A stretch of DNA of 64,000 nt from Hypomesus transpacificus. Its lineage: Eukaryota; Chordata; Actinopteri; Osmeriformes; Osmeridae. The notes under the pieces are model-generated. The model saw only the letters and a program-made list of their open reading frames with translations, searched no databases and was not told where the DNA came from. Position 1 is the stretch's first letter. The number at the start of each line of letters is the position of its first letter. Shown here in pieces: positions 50,729 to 63,520 of this stretch. Made by a program: the position numbers and the translations under genes. The stretch lies in assembly GCF_021917145.1 (NCBI RefSeq), contig NW_025813730.1, positions 62,001-126,000 of the forward strand, in the 5' to 3' direction.

Positions 50729-52299
50729 GTAACAGGGTGCAGGTGTTCACAGTCATAAATCCCTGTGAGGGTGTCCCCAGAGAAGCCCCGAGGCTGGGGC
50801 TTCTGCCTCACCTCCACCCTGCCATCCCAATGATCCACCTCCTACGGGGCCGGACCATCACCTGCCACATCTTAGTCTTCAAATCAAATGTATTTGTCAT
50901 CTTAGTTTTCAGCTCCACTCCATAATACGTTTAAAAAAAAAAGAAAAAGAAACGGAAGAGATCTACGTGAGGGCGAGCACTTCCGTTCACAGATTTTTGT
51001 TAGAAACTGAGAAAGTCATGTTACATGACATTATCCATAGGGAACACATATGACTTGCGTGACTTGCGGATTGAGCTATGCAAGTGGGCCCTCAAAGTGG
51101 AAAAGGTCGGGAATGGCTAATTACTGATTAAGTATATGTCAGAGCCCATACTTCTTTACATTAACTTGAGAGAAAATGTGTATCAGAATCAGAATCAGAA
51201 TTTGTGTTTATTCGCCATGAAAGTTTGCACAGACAAGGAATTTACTTTGGCAGGAGAGCCTACCCAGGCAGCCATTTTCGGCGCCAAGTCAGTGTAGTCA
51301 GCACTTCGACTTTTACCAGATCTTGTTCAAACAGGAGTATCTGTACTTCTATTTGAGTAAAGGATGTGTGTACGTCTGCCATCTCTGCTTAGACAACCGA
51401 GTGTCATTGTTCAGTGTTTGACTTTGTGACTACCACACCAGACCACCAGAGGGCAACCCCGAGCCTATCTGCTGCGCGAGCTCAGGTAAGGTTATGATCG
51501 GTCACTTGCTAAATCGACAAATAGCCTATACCACTGATATTAATTCTTATTTAAGTCATCCCCATAAAGTAACCACTACATTAGTAGGTATCCATTCTGA
51601 CCGAAACAAATTACGTTCTAAAAGAAACAGTCGCTCCATGTACACCAACCTGTCATCGATCTTAGAACACTATTCTGATCTTATTGCGAGCTTTTGTGGC
51701 CCTAATTGGTACGCCGGTTACGTTGAATATTACAGTTGGTGAATTTAGTTTTAAGAATATATTGGTAACTTTTCTCTGGTGTCACCCATGCGCGCTAGGC
51801 TATAGCAGCCTATTTTTATTCAGCCTATTATTATTATGTATTTGTTACAATTGTCAAAATGTGCAGTAACTGGTCGACCAACCTAGATACGAACAATAGT
51901 CTACCTGTGGTTTGTAGTCGTTTGAAGCTCTAGCTATTATTGTAACAGTTGCTTAGCGGCGACGGCAGTATCAGCGGCATCACTTCCCACGGGACTGCTG
52001 GGGACGTCGGGCGTAGAAATAGAAGCAGGGAATTGCAGCGCGCTCTGCGCTCTAGTCACATTTGGCAAATCGCCTTGGCTACAGCGGTATGCGCTCCTTG
52101 TCACCGTCGAGCTTTATCTATCGTCTCACACCGATGAAATTGGGCTCTCTATGTTGCTACTACTGTGAACTGACAGACGACTTAATGACATGTATTATTT
52201 TCATTGTCAAATATTCTAGGCCTACGTTTGAAGAGTTGTCTGTATTCTAATACGTAGAATTCAATATAACCGCGAACAAGAGCAGAACATTCACTTCCG

Positions 52300-52352
52300 A
52301 CGGGAGAAGCAGTCTCTTCAGTTCTCAAGCCAAATGGTGATTTCTTCTGAGG
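52300..52352 (+). other. Candidate 5' exon ending in a strong splice donor
   Basis: A short stretch ends CTTCTGAG/GTAAGTAAA (donor at 52353), a near-perfect splice donor, with an ATG (MVISSE) 18 nt before it. If it were spliced to the acceptor at 58303 the frame would stop soon, which fits a non-coding leader exon for the membrane-protein gene at 58389. The exon start is not defined. This is inference only. Confidence 0.25.
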
Positions 52353-52947
52353 TAAGTAAATTAAGATTTAAATAGGTTATAAATGTCTTTTCATACAGTG
52401 TTGTAACGGTTGGTCTTGACTTGATTCAACCAAATAGATGCGGACATTTTGCCAACTTGCCACATCAAAATAGTTTTACAAGGTGGTACAGTAGACTACA
52501 CACCAGAGTTTGCTTCTATCGGGGTATAAACTTTGCATCATATGTTATGCATTCTCATGAACTAGGCCTAATTTAGACAGAAACATTTAGTCCAGTTCAA
52601 TTATCAATAACGGAACATCCCAATCCTGTACTGGGCGTCGTATGAAACTTCGTGATGAGACAGCAGCCAAACATGACAAGGATGACAAGCTAGTATTCAG
52701 TACCATGACGACCAGACAACCTAGTGCGAGTTGTTTTGGTTTAAACATGAGTTTGAAACCAATATGAGGTTAAAGCACTTTAAAAACGTTCAACTTTACT
52801 TTAATTAGTCAGTTGGGATGAAAACCAACCTGTGGTGCTAGCTAATATTCCTCCAAATGACGTCAGTGTGACGTGAAGAGGCTGCTATTAATTTGGTGAA
52901 TAGGAAATCCTAGATTGGCTCATTAAATATAAACATTTATAAACAAG

Positions 52948-53055
52948 GTGTCAGGTGGTTGAGCAGGTAGAGCATCGGGCTAGTAATCTGAAGGTTGCCA
53001 GTTCGATTCCTGGCCGGTGCACATGACGTTGTGTCCTTGGGCAAGGCACTTCACG
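52948..53055 (+). mobile_element. Truncated tRNA-derived SINE
   Basis: Head GTCAGGTGGTTGAGCAGGTA and B box GTTCGATTCC are present, but the conserved tail is missing. This is a 3'-truncated copy. Confidence 0.7.
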
Positions 53056-53059
53056 TATG

Positions 53060-54755
53060 TCTCCAGTGTTAGTCTGTGACTGTTCACAGAGGGATGGAGC
53101 CATCATGCTTCAAACAGATATCATATCCCACCTGTCAAGCCTGCTGATTGGTAGAGAGAAGGAAGAGGGGGGTTCATCTGTTCAGTCCTCCTCACCTCCT
53201 CTGTCAAAGAGGAGTTGAAGAACCTGCTCTGTGATCACACTGAATTATTTCTCTGCTCAGCTATAAATAGTTGTCCTGTGCACCTCGTAGCCCTGGGGTG
53301 GGAATCTGTGCACTGCGCCCGCAAGGCACACACACACACACATACTCTCACACACACACACACACTTGCCTGGACACAAACTCTCAAAGGCTCTCACACA
53401 CACACACACACACACACAGTCATCCAATTTCAAATACTCATGCACACACACTGCAGACACTACACTTTCAAAACTCTGTCAGCTGTGTCAGAAACAACCT
53501 GACAACATGTCACGATGTCAAGTGATTTGTCACAGAGCTGATACGTCCTCCACTCAGACCAGTCTACTTCCTCCTTTATTAAATCTGCTGCATGATAGGG
53601 AGTAGCTTAGCAGTACTGTAGGGTTATCAAAACGCCCATAAAAATGCTCTTAAGCTTAATCACCACAGCCTAGATTTTAATATGGTACAGTATTTCAGCG
53701 TTCTCTGCCGCGGTGCTGACTGAATCAGGTATAAAGATTCAATTACCACCAAGACCATCTGACCTTAAACTCAGTCTCCGAGGAAATACAATGCTTCCGA
53801 ACTCGGCTAATGAGAAAAACCACACTCCCTTACTATGCATCGGAGACGTCAAATAAGCCACAAAGGGCGTTTATTTCAAGGGTGGAGACCATTAATATTA
53901 CATCCAAATGATCCCCTGACTTACTGAAACAGGTTTTAGTCTCTTCCTCCTTCCCCCCCTGAGGACACCCCCCCTGTTACGGTGACCTTTACTGTCGTTC
54001 GCTTTTGTTTACTTTCCCTCTTGGGATGGACAAGCAATTGGAATGTGTGTTTGTGGAGAGATGGGCGTGCGAGGCTTCTTCCACTATCAGGACGTAGGGC
54101 TGGGATCAGCCATGCATCTTTTAGCTCCATGTTTTAGCATCGCGGCTAATGGATGGTAGGCTTCCTTTGAGAACAGACACATAAAGTTGCAGAGCTTTTT
54201 ATCGCAGCTTACCTCAGTAACTCTCTCTACTGGTGTTTTAACGAACAGTCATTTGTTGATTTGTGCTAAAAAGCAACAACATAATTAGCAATTGGCAGGG
54301 GAGGAAGGGTTTCTTCCCGTTTGTGCAAAACAAATGTACACAAAGAGGTTATTGTATAGTTTCTTGGGTCCATTACCGTCATGTAAGAATACCACTGTTT
54401 ACAACCATGTGTTAGGCTTTTTACCATTTAAGGGTTCATTTACTGAATATTGCTGACAGGCCTGTGTCAAACATTATTAATAAAGCCTCATTATTTCTCA
54501 TTGGATTATAAAACCCAGTGAATAGCCCATGTTTCACAGTAAGAAATATCCTCACGTTTTTCTGAAGGAGGCACTGAAAGAGGTCCTTGTGGCTGAATAG
54601 AAGGAACTATGGCTCCCTTCAGAAGCCTTTTTATTGGATGGAAGCAAAGCAATCAAGACCCTGAATACAGGGAAAATGGGTCATATTGACGCTGGACTGT
54701 CACAATAGAGAGAACAGTTTTGGTTGAAACGTTGTTGATCGGTTTCTTCAGAGTT
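53060..54755. other. Non-coding region with CA repeats
   Basis: Contains CA microsatellites at about 53327-53420 and otherwise unique sequence. I found no exon that I can support. Confidence 0.35.
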
Positions 54756-55324
54756 CAGTGTTTCCCACAGATTAGAAAACTATATGTGGCGGGGGGGGGG
54801 GGGGGATTGGAAATAATTCACAAAATCAACAACAACAAACAAATAATTTCTGCATATGCAGGTAGCGACGCTGCATACAGGGTGCTAAATAACTATTTAA
54901 CTGTTCGGCTCCATGACGCCGGGTAAGTAGCTAGCTCTTGAAACTTCTCACCAAAAGAACGTAGGGGAACCTTCGATTAAGACATGTCCGTCGGTACCTA
55001 GCGAAAAGTAGCCTCAACTTTCCTAGACCTTTAGCTACGGCACTAATGCTGAAGGCTCGCTGATGTAGCTGTCGGTCTCACTAGAACGGCGTATGCATTG
55101 TTGCTAACGTGTGCTGACGTAGTGACTGTGTGTGTATGTGAGAAAGACGCGTGCGTGAAAGAGACGGAGGGAGAGCAGGGAAAGGAAATGCAGCTGAACG
55201 AATACGCTGCGTGTTTTTACCTAAATAGCGATAAAAAAAAATGTTTTACGAAACGCAATGTGTGGCGGCCGGAGTTGATTCTGTGGCGCACCGCCACAAA
55301 TTAGTCTATGTGTGGGAAACACTG
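54756..55324. mobile_element. Non-autonomous hAT-like element
   Basis: The ends CAGTGTTTCCCACAG and (inverted) CAGTGTTTCCCACAC face each other over 569 bp, with a second shared block GTGGCGG just inside. The element is directly flanked by GAGTT on both sides. No transposase frame is visible. A poly-G tract (54791-54804) lies inside the left end. Confidence 0.75.
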
Positions 55325-56274
55325 GAGTTCAAGTGGGGGGGATCAGCTGAAATCTTTCCTTAGTAACGACATTGCAGTGTGATTTAAAGGGAAAGGGAAA
55401 CAGAGTCTTGCGTCTCAAAAGCAACAATGACTGATGCATTCATCTTAGATCGGTTGTTTCGTATCGCAAGGTTTCACCGATTCTCTTGAATGATTAATTT
55501 CTGTCAATCTCAGTCCTGGGGTTAAGGGTTAACACATGGCTGCATAATCCTGTTATAATACTGCTGGAGAAGATAGATCAATAATGGGAGAGGCACAAGG
55601 AAAGGGGTTCATGCATCTCTATCACAACATCAGAGATATAATCCCTTAATCCCGAGGGTTGAGAAGTGTCATAGCTCCACCACAGTAAAGGGCACAGCAC
55701 ACGCTTCTCTGAGGCCCACACAGGAGATTACATCCCTGATCATCTCTGATGAAACAAATAATCTTATGTTGGCTTCTGCTGTGCTCTGCATCCTCTGCAT
55801 GGTGTTGAGCTAAACATGTATTATAAAGGTTAGATGTTGATTTCATTGCCCTAGAACAGTAGAATCGGCGTGTTGCAAAGAATAAAATATCTGTGCTATT
55901 TTATTGTTCTCTTCCAGTATGGCTGGTTTTATGACCAGGCAACAAGGGACCCTCCATCACAACACTCCACCTACAGCAGATTGTTGGTGTATTTTAAGCT
56001 GTTTTAGTACTTTTTTATATTGATGTATAGATGTACCCAACACATGAAGTGGATGTCTGGCGGTCCAAATACCGTTTAGAGTCACCAGTAGAACTGATCC
56101 GTAATAGAACCAGTGTCTCTCACTAAACTCTATTTGTAAAGGGCTCATCGCATTGCAGTCACAATATTGACACATTTTGGACGCTTCAATATTTTTGTTT
56201 CCTATTTCAGTGTGTATGATCCACCTCAGGGTACTACGTGTTGCTGCTGTGCGTAATGGCGGATGACGCCTCCA

Positions 56275-56568
56275 TCATTCTTTCTCTGAGAGAGCTATGA
56301 TTGTCTGTAGTTTCTCAGGCAGCCTGTCCAGTGGTGTGCAGACAGCTATTGATCTCAGTGTGAGTTCTCCATCTGTCATGGTGATCCTGTATCCACGGGA
56401 CTCTGAGCTGGATACAGCATTCTTGGCCGATCTGATAAAAGTAGCTTCCACCAGAGTTAAAACTCGATCAAAACGAGCGGGCAGGAAGCAGGAAATACAC
56501 TTTCCACTGCTAACAGTCCAGGTGCTGAGACAGGTTTGGGTTTCCCTGGACGGTTTGATGTCTGTCAT
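56275..56568 (-). other. Unassigned ORF, open on both strands
   Basis: A 97-codon frame on the minus strand (starting MTDIKPSRETQTCLSTW) overlaps an antisense 91-codon frame on the plus strand (56297-56572, starting MIVCSFSGSLSSG) in an otherwise AT-rich, stop-dense intergenic region. I recognise no domain in either. The stretch has higher GC and more coding-like composition than its surroundings. It could be a piece of an old gene or transposon exon. Confidence 0.25.
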
Positions 56569-58055
56569 CTGAGTCGTTATTCAATACCTAAATACAATTA
56601 TGATTGACCAATAGGAAAAAGGTTTTAGTTTTTAAATCAAATTAGAGAGGTTGCATAGCTGGCACCTTTTTAAATGTGCAAATAAGCTTCCTGGTCTTGT
56701 AGTTTCCACAGCAACAACAAAACATTTGTTGTGGGAAGTCAAGGGACTAGTATATGAACTATGAACACGATGAACAACGTGTCTTCGTTGAAAGCAGTGT
56801 TAATAATCAAAAGGTGTCGGAGGAGGGAAATGCTTTCACAATCACAACAATTGTTCTTTAGCACCATACGTTCTTTTCTTCAAGTAAAAATTATTGGAGT
56901 CAGGGTATAATTATCATGTTATATAATCACACCTCTGATTACTTAATATGGCAAGCAAGCCCTTCTGAGATGGAACAAGCCAGATTTGGACAAAAATCCC
57001 TTGTAAAGTGGATATTTTTTTCAGCAAATATTGTAAGTGTAGGCATTTAGTTGGTGTGTTTGTGTATATATGCATATATATTGCATTAAAGGTACATTAA
57101 CCACCCTATAACTACACAGCAAAACTTCACATTAAAGTTCCATTAACTACCAACCACGTAGCAACACTTAACATGAAGGATACAGTAACAACCATTTAAC
57201 TACATAACAAAGCTTTACATACAGGTTATTTTAACTACCACGTAGCTACGTTGATATGCTTACTATAGATTTTGCTTTGAAGTTACATGGTAGTTAATGT
57301 AATTAACCTTAACGTAAACTGTATTCCCACACGCTGAACGCAGATGAACAGCTGTGAGAAATCTAATGTGACCAGTCAGCATTGTAAAAGGTATTGATTT
57401 GAGATATCAGATCAGGGTTACACATTGCGGTTCAATGAATCTGCTTTGATAATACAAAATGTCACTGTTGTAATTATATCTGTCCCTATTGAAAAGATCA
57501 ATATGGATGCCTGCAGCTGGCATACAAACTAGACACCCAACAGATTAGAATTGTAATATTCAACCCATCATTTTCAGTACCAAAGGGTAGATTAGAGAGG
57601 GGAAAACAATCACCCCTAGAGAAAAGTTGCAGTTGCCTTTCAAGGAAAAGCAATCAACAGCCAACACACCACAGCAGATGAAGGGTGAGGTTGCTGTCTG
57701 GCTGCCCAGGATCATCTACCTTCACTCTCATTCCCCCACCAGTAAATGAGCAAATGGCTGGAAGTGTGTTTCCGTGTGTGAGATTATGTGTGTGTTTCTT
57801 TGTGCGATCGTGTCTGTGTGTGTGTGTGTGTGGGCCTACCTGAACAGCTGATCTGTGCTGCTAGTCACACCTGCTGTGTGTGTTTGACCCTGCGCCTGAG
57901 ACAGATGCGTCTTCCTGGGCTCTGGGGAACAGCAAGCTGCAGCAAACTCTGCAGGGGTTCCTGAGCAATAAACACACACACACACAGAAGCACACACACA
58001 CACTCACACACAAAATTCTGCTAGATAGTTAACTAGATGTCTATCTTATATATAT

Positions 58056-58057
58056 CT

Positions 58058-58112
<55 letters not shown>
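58056..58112 (+). repeat. TAGA tetranucleotide microsatellite
   Basis: About 13 perfect TAGA units followed by a CA repeat. Confidence 0.9.
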
Positions 58113-58115
<3 letters not shown>

Positions 58116-58126
58116 TAGATAGACAG

Positions 58127-58157
<31 letters not shown>

Positions 58158-58388
58158 TACATACATACTTACTTCATACTTACTTCTTTGCATAGCAACA
58201 GTAAAGTAGTCTCATCGTCACTGGTCTATATACCTTCCAGCCTGGTCCTAATCTCTCCTACAGTAAACTCAGCCAGAGTCTGGTTCCTCTCTCCTGTCCC
58301 CAGGTACCAAGGCCAGGGCCGTGGAGGGATGCCCGGGGTGGAGTGTAGGACTGTGGGAGCCCCGTGTGGTAGGAGGAGGCCCCTAACC

Positions 58389-58506
58389 ATGAAGCTGCCC
58401 TGCTCCCTCTACTGCTCCCTGTGGCTCCTGCTGCTGCTGGTGGCCGGCTCCCTGCTGCTCCTCGTGCACCTGCAGGACGTGTCTGAGATGCTGCAGCACA
58501 CCGCAG
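58389..58506 (+). CDS. First coding exon of a type II Golgi membrane protein, possibly CHST8/9-like sulfotransferase
   Basis: The exon runs from an acceptor at 58301-58303 (CCCCAG) to a donor at 58507 (GCAG/GTCAGC). A second donor 15 nt further (GGCAG/GTCAGT) would add five codons in frame. ATG 58389 opens MKLPCSLYC, then a leucine-rich membrane anchor (LWLLLLLVAGSLLLLVHL) and LQDVSEMLQHTAG. A short cytoplasmic tail, one anchor and a splice just after it fit a type II Golgi enzyme. The pattern anchor + LQD + acidic + Gln recalls CHST8 (GalNAc-4-sulfotransferase), but the catalytic exons lie beyond the window, so the family call is weak. Bases 58304-58388 would be 5' UTR; the reading frame is also open upstream. 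Confidence 0.4.
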
Positions 58507-59318
58507 GTCAGCACATGGCAGGTCAGTCCCCGTCGCAGAGGACCAGGTGCAGAGACGTCTGTCCCTGACTCCCGCGCTTCCCCTGTTTGAATTACTGACC
58601 ACAAAGGCTGATTTCCCGCCAGTCTGCAGGAATGAGATGGTCTTGAGACCATCGTGATTATTTTTTTTATGTAGTAGATATAGAATATATAGTAGTATTC
58701 TGGGAATCTGATATCCAGTGTCTCTCATCAGCCTCCACAGCAGGTTACCACCCCGGGCGTGGCCAAGACAGTGGCACCTGACACTGGTGCTGTGCCTCCT
58801 GAAATCCTTCTTCTGTTTTTGCTCAGGAGATTAACAAAGCTAACAGCAGGGTGTGTGTGTGTCTAGGTGTGTGTGGGGAGGGGGAGGGGGGGTCGTGTTG
58901 ACCCTGGCACATCCATGCAGAGGGCTCAAGCCCTTCAGTACCTAAAGCCTGTCCACTGTGGAGCTCCTGCTGTGCTCTGTCAGGCCTCTTCACTAGCCTC
59001 CTCATCTGTTTGGACTTCCCACAGTTTCCTAACGCTAATTGATTAGCTTCTTATTGATTTCCGTTCTCTGGGAGGGAGGGGCTGAGTGTTGAATGAGATT
59101 ACCCAGAGCAACAGTAACTCACGCTGTTCCAGATTGTTTTTTCATTAATTGAACCAATCACATCTCTGTTTCAGATGTGTGAAACTCGATCCCTCTGCTT
59201 TGCTTACTCTGCAACCCGCCATTTTAACTGCCACTTAATCCCTTAGAGGCATGGTCCTAAAAACCTTTTTTTGTTTATAACTAGATTTCCATTCAGTATT
59301 TTAAGATATATATACATC

Positions 59319-59510
59319 ACATTTACATTTAATCATTTAGCAGACGCTCTTATCCAGAGCGACTTACAGTAAGTACAGGGACATTCCCCCCGAGGCAAGT
59401 AGGGTGAAGTGCCTTGCCCAAGGACACAACGTCATTTGGCGCAGCCGGGAATCGAACTGGCGACCTTCAGATTACTAGCCCGAATCCCTCACCGCTCAGC
59501 CACCTGACTC
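59319..59510 (-). mobile_element. tRNA-derived SINE
   Basis: Full-length minus-strand copy of the same family: tail ATTTAGCAGACGCTCTTATC at the left, tRNA head (complement of GGTGGCTGAGCGGTGAGGGA) at the right, ending near CACCTGACTCACCTGACT. Confidence 0.85.
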
Positions 59511-60151
59511 ACCTGACTATATATATCATATATATGCACAGCGTATTTCCATTCTACACCATTGTGATTAGGGTCCCTGTATAATTATTTCCTCTGCCTG
59601 CTCAACTTCCTCCGGTCGCTTGAATGCCTGTGAGATAGTGCCAGTTTAGTTCCAGGCGTCTTTCAACACTGCTTTAAACTGAGTTGAGTCTGCTAAATAA
59701 AAACTCACATTTAATCACAACAAAGACTTCCTTTCCCTTCTCCCCCTCGTTTGCACCCCGTGTGCCAGGTTGTCTGTTTGAAGTGACCTAATGACATGTG
59801 AGAAATACAAAACAAAAATACGTCACGGCAAGTTAATTTCAAGTGGGAGGTTTAATTAATGTTCTCTGTGGGTGGTCCACTCTGGGATAGACTACCTGTG
59901 GGGGATGAACACCATTACCCAAGCTGCCTCACTGTCTCTTCACAATGAGGATGTGTTCGCTCAATAGAAATACCTCAGTTGACATTTTCATTGGGTATTA
60001 TTTCGTCTTAATTAATTTTTAGTTCAAGCTGTTGGTTCCCTGTCAAGGTTATTTCTGGGGTAAGTCTGCTTGTGCCTGCCTGCCTGCTGTGTGTTTTAAA
60101 CACATTCTAATGTTCCATACCTTCATCTAGTCAAGCAGAGTTCAGAATATG

Positions 60152-60345
60152 AGGAGTCAGATGGCTGAGCGGTTAGGGATTCGGGCTAGTAATCAGAAGG
60201 TTGCAAGATCGATTCACGTCCATGCCAAATTACGTTATGTCCTTGGGCAAGGCAGTTCACCCTACTTGCCTCGGGGGGAATGTCCCTGTACTTACTGTAA
60301 GTCGCTCTGGATAAGAGCGTCTGCTAAATGACTAGACGTAAAATT
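60152..60345 (+). mobile_element. tRNA-derived SINE
   Basis: Full-length plus-strand copy: GTCAGATGGCTGAGCGGTTA head, degraded B box (GATCGATTCAC), conserved middle and the tail GGATAAGAGCGTCTGC. Confidence 0.85.
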
Positions 60346-60481
60346 TAAATGTTGGAGCCTGAATTCAGGGCCTACTCTTTTCTACGCACCAATCGTTTCC
60401 ATGCCGAGTCAACTTGTCTGCTCAGTTAACCTCTAAAAGCAGATTTCTGATTCTCTGTCATGAAATATTTGCAGACATGCT

Positions 60482-60690
60482 GCTACATCAATACTGTTGT
60501 GGATGTGCTGCAGCATCAATACTGTTGTGGATGTGCTGCAGCATCCATACTGTTGTGGATGTGCTGCAGCATCAATACTGTTGTGGATGTGCTGCAGCAT
60601 CAATACTGTTGTGGATGTGCTGCAGCATCAATACTGTTGTGGATGTGCTGCAGCATCAATACTGTTGTGGATGTGCTGCAGCATCAATAC
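60482..60690 (+). repeat. 28-bp minisatellite
   Basis: About 7.5 nearly perfect copies of a unit containing ATCAATACTGTTGTGGATGT, with no stops in any forward frame. Confidence 0.95.
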
Positions 60691-62734
60691 CAGGGGTTTC
60701 AAGTATGTTCCTGGAGAGCTACCTGCCTCCTGGTTTTTGCTCCAACCACACTTATTGTACGTAATTCAACACTAGTTACTTGACCAACCAGCTAATTATT
60801 AGAATCAGGTGTGCTAGATTAGTGTAGGAGGGAAAACCTGTCATGATTTGTAGATAACTGAGTAACTGTGAGACTAATTAGATAATCCATAATCAATATG
60901 TTCGCTGTCAGTGACTTGTTATCCTTAATGCTTTGTGGACTAACAGACACATGCCTAACAGTGCTACATGGAGCAGACAACGGTTGTTGTTCCAGTACAG
61001 AACCCTTCCTGTCCTGGAGTCTGACATCATCAGTAAAACTAGTGGTGGGCAGACAATAGGCTTCACAGTGCATTATGTCATGGCTCCTACACGGCTAACA
61101 GATGTTGCTGTTTCTCTCTCGGCACACAACAGACATTCCCCATGCTTGGGGGAGACCAAGGGATGTTGAGTTACAGTAATGAACCAACTCATGGTTATGC
61201 TGTTGTGTGTGTGTGTGACAATTTGCATGACTAACAAAACACAAATTATAAATGATCCCCAACTAGAGATGCAAGGGTGTTTTGCAGGCACACATGACAG
61301 TTGCAGAATGAATGAGGATGACGAATGATGATAAATCTGTCATGTTTAGTCACACCATGTGTTTGCTATTGGTGCACGTGCTTGTATTATATATGTCGAT
61401 AATTCAGTCTTTTTCCACAGCAAACTAAAGGGACCTCTGGGGAGACTATTTAAACAGGCTTTTAAAAATATATTCCATCTCACTAACACTTCTATCTTGC
61501 TTCACAGCCTAACTCATGCTGACAGAAACCTTACTGTACTCACATTCTTACCATATGGGCATTGAGTCAGCACTAACACAAGGTCATCACCTTGGGAGGG
61601 AGTGGTCTTCATAAGTCTACACTGAGCTCCTGGGCTCTAGCTGAGAATCAAGGAGTAGCGTTTGATTACAATGAACAGGAGTTGCCTTCATCGATACAAG
61701 GTTATGGGGTTAATGTTGGCTTGATGCCTTTGAAAGATGTGCCCTTCGCTCACACAAAGGGAATAGAGTGTTGTGTCTCTCTCTCACTACACATTGAAAT
61801 GAGTGTGTAGTAATTATACCACATCTGAACCATGCAGTAATCTTCCGAGGAAGGAGCTGATCTTCTTAGACTGAGGTCAAAGTTCAGGAACGCCCCAGAG
61901 ACACGTGAACCCTTCCTCCTCCTGGAAAGATAAGAAGGGGTCACAAGGTCACGCAGAGCAATGAACTTCATTGACATTTTATTCATTAAGCAGACTCTTT
62001 TATCCTAGTGGTAGATGAGCAGTCGCTCAGGTCTATTAGCATGGACTGGGAACAACTTCACGCCCACAGACACAGAATGGAACATTGTGATGTCAGCGGG
62101 GAAACATTCTGAGGATTCAGACTTCTCTCCTCATCTGCTCACGCCCTCTCCCGTTCTCAAGCAGAGGAGGAGGGGGGGAGGGAGGGGGGAGGGGGGAGGG
62201 GGGGGAGGGGAGGGGAAACTCAGACAACAGGCTGCCTAGTTCCACTTCCTGCGTTACACCAAGCGCAAGCTAATTGGTCAGACATCACCTGTCACTGCGC
62301 TGGACGGTTGTTTTGCAGTAGGCAGCGTGGTCTTAACATGTCTTTGGTTAGTCTATTTCCTGTGTTTTGGACGGTATGAATCTTAATCAGTTGGCGTGTT
62401 CAGCTGAGGCGTTAGTTGCATCCCCTGCACGGTGAACAAAGCAACCTCATGATTAGACAAATTCAGGTGAATAAAGAGTGTTGAAGATCAGAACAGAAGA
62501 AAGGACACTTGTCTAATAGACTGCTACACCGAATGTGCTCTCAACCCAGACAGAGAGGGAAGGGTGTTGCTCAAGCTCAGATGCAGAGATCTCATTAATA
62601 TTCCTCGCTCACATACAGGGTAAGTGCAGCTCAGCCCAAGACAGAAAGACTATAGAGAGATGGGAGAGAGGGTGAACCACAGGAGAGAGGTTGAACCACA
62701 AGAGACAGGGTGAACCACAGTAGAGAGGGTGAAC

Positions 62735-63520
62735 CACAGTACAGTGTCTCTACCTATCTCTATAGGAGCCTCTGTCTGTCTCTATAGGAGTCTCTGTCTG
62801 TCTCCAGGAGCCTCTGTCTGTCTCTAGGAGTCTCTGTCTGTCTCCAGGACCCTCTGTCTGTCTGTAGGAGCCTCTGTCTGTCTCCAGGACCCTCTGTCTC
62901 CAGGACCCTCTGTCTGTCTCTAGGAGCCTCTGTCTGTCTAAAGGAGTCTCTGTCTGTCTCCAGGAGCCTCTGTCTGTCTCCAGGACCCTCTGTCTCCAGG
63001 ACCCTCTGTCTGTCTCCAGGACCCTCTGTCTGTCTCTAGGAGCCTCTGTCTGTCTCCAGGAGCCTGTGTCTGTCTCTAGGACCCTCTGTCTGTCTCCAGG
63101 AGCCTCTGTCTGTCTCCAGGACCCTCTGTCTGTCTCTAGGAGCCTCTGTCTGTCTCCAGGACCCTCTGTCTCCAGGACCCTCTGTCTGTCTCCAGGACCC
63201 TCTGTCTGTCTCTAGGAGCCTCTGTCTGTCTCCAGGAGCCTCTGTCTGTCTCTAGGAGTCTCTGTCTGTCTCTATAGGAGTCTCTGTCTGTCTCTATAGG
63301 AGTCTCTGTCTGTCTCCAGGACCCTCTGTCTGTCTCTAGGAGCCTCTGTCTGTCTCTAGGAGTCTCTGTCTGTCTCTATAGGAGTCTCTGTCTGTCTCCA
63401 GGACCCTCTGTCTGTCTCCAGGACCCTCTGTCTGTCTCCAGGACCCTCTGTCTGTCTCTAGGAGTCTCTGTCTGTCTCTAGGAGTCTCTGTCTGTCTCTA
63501 TAAGACCCTCTGTCTCTGGA
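62735..63520 (+). repeat. Roughly 22-bp pyrimidine-rich minisatellite
   Basis: About 38 units of TCTCTGTCTGTCTCYAGGAG with alternating GAGCC, GACCC, GAGTC and TATAGGAGTC variants in a higher-order pattern. Confidence 0.95.

Larger units (their letters stand above)
55330..58300. other. Non-coding region upstream of the membrane-protein exon
   Basis: Largely AT-rich, with the two-strand ORF at 56275-56572, a TAGA microsatellite at about 58056-58112 and CA repeats around 57968-58010 and 58125-58150. Probably an intron if the exon at 52300-52352 belongs to the downstream gene. Confidence 0.35.
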
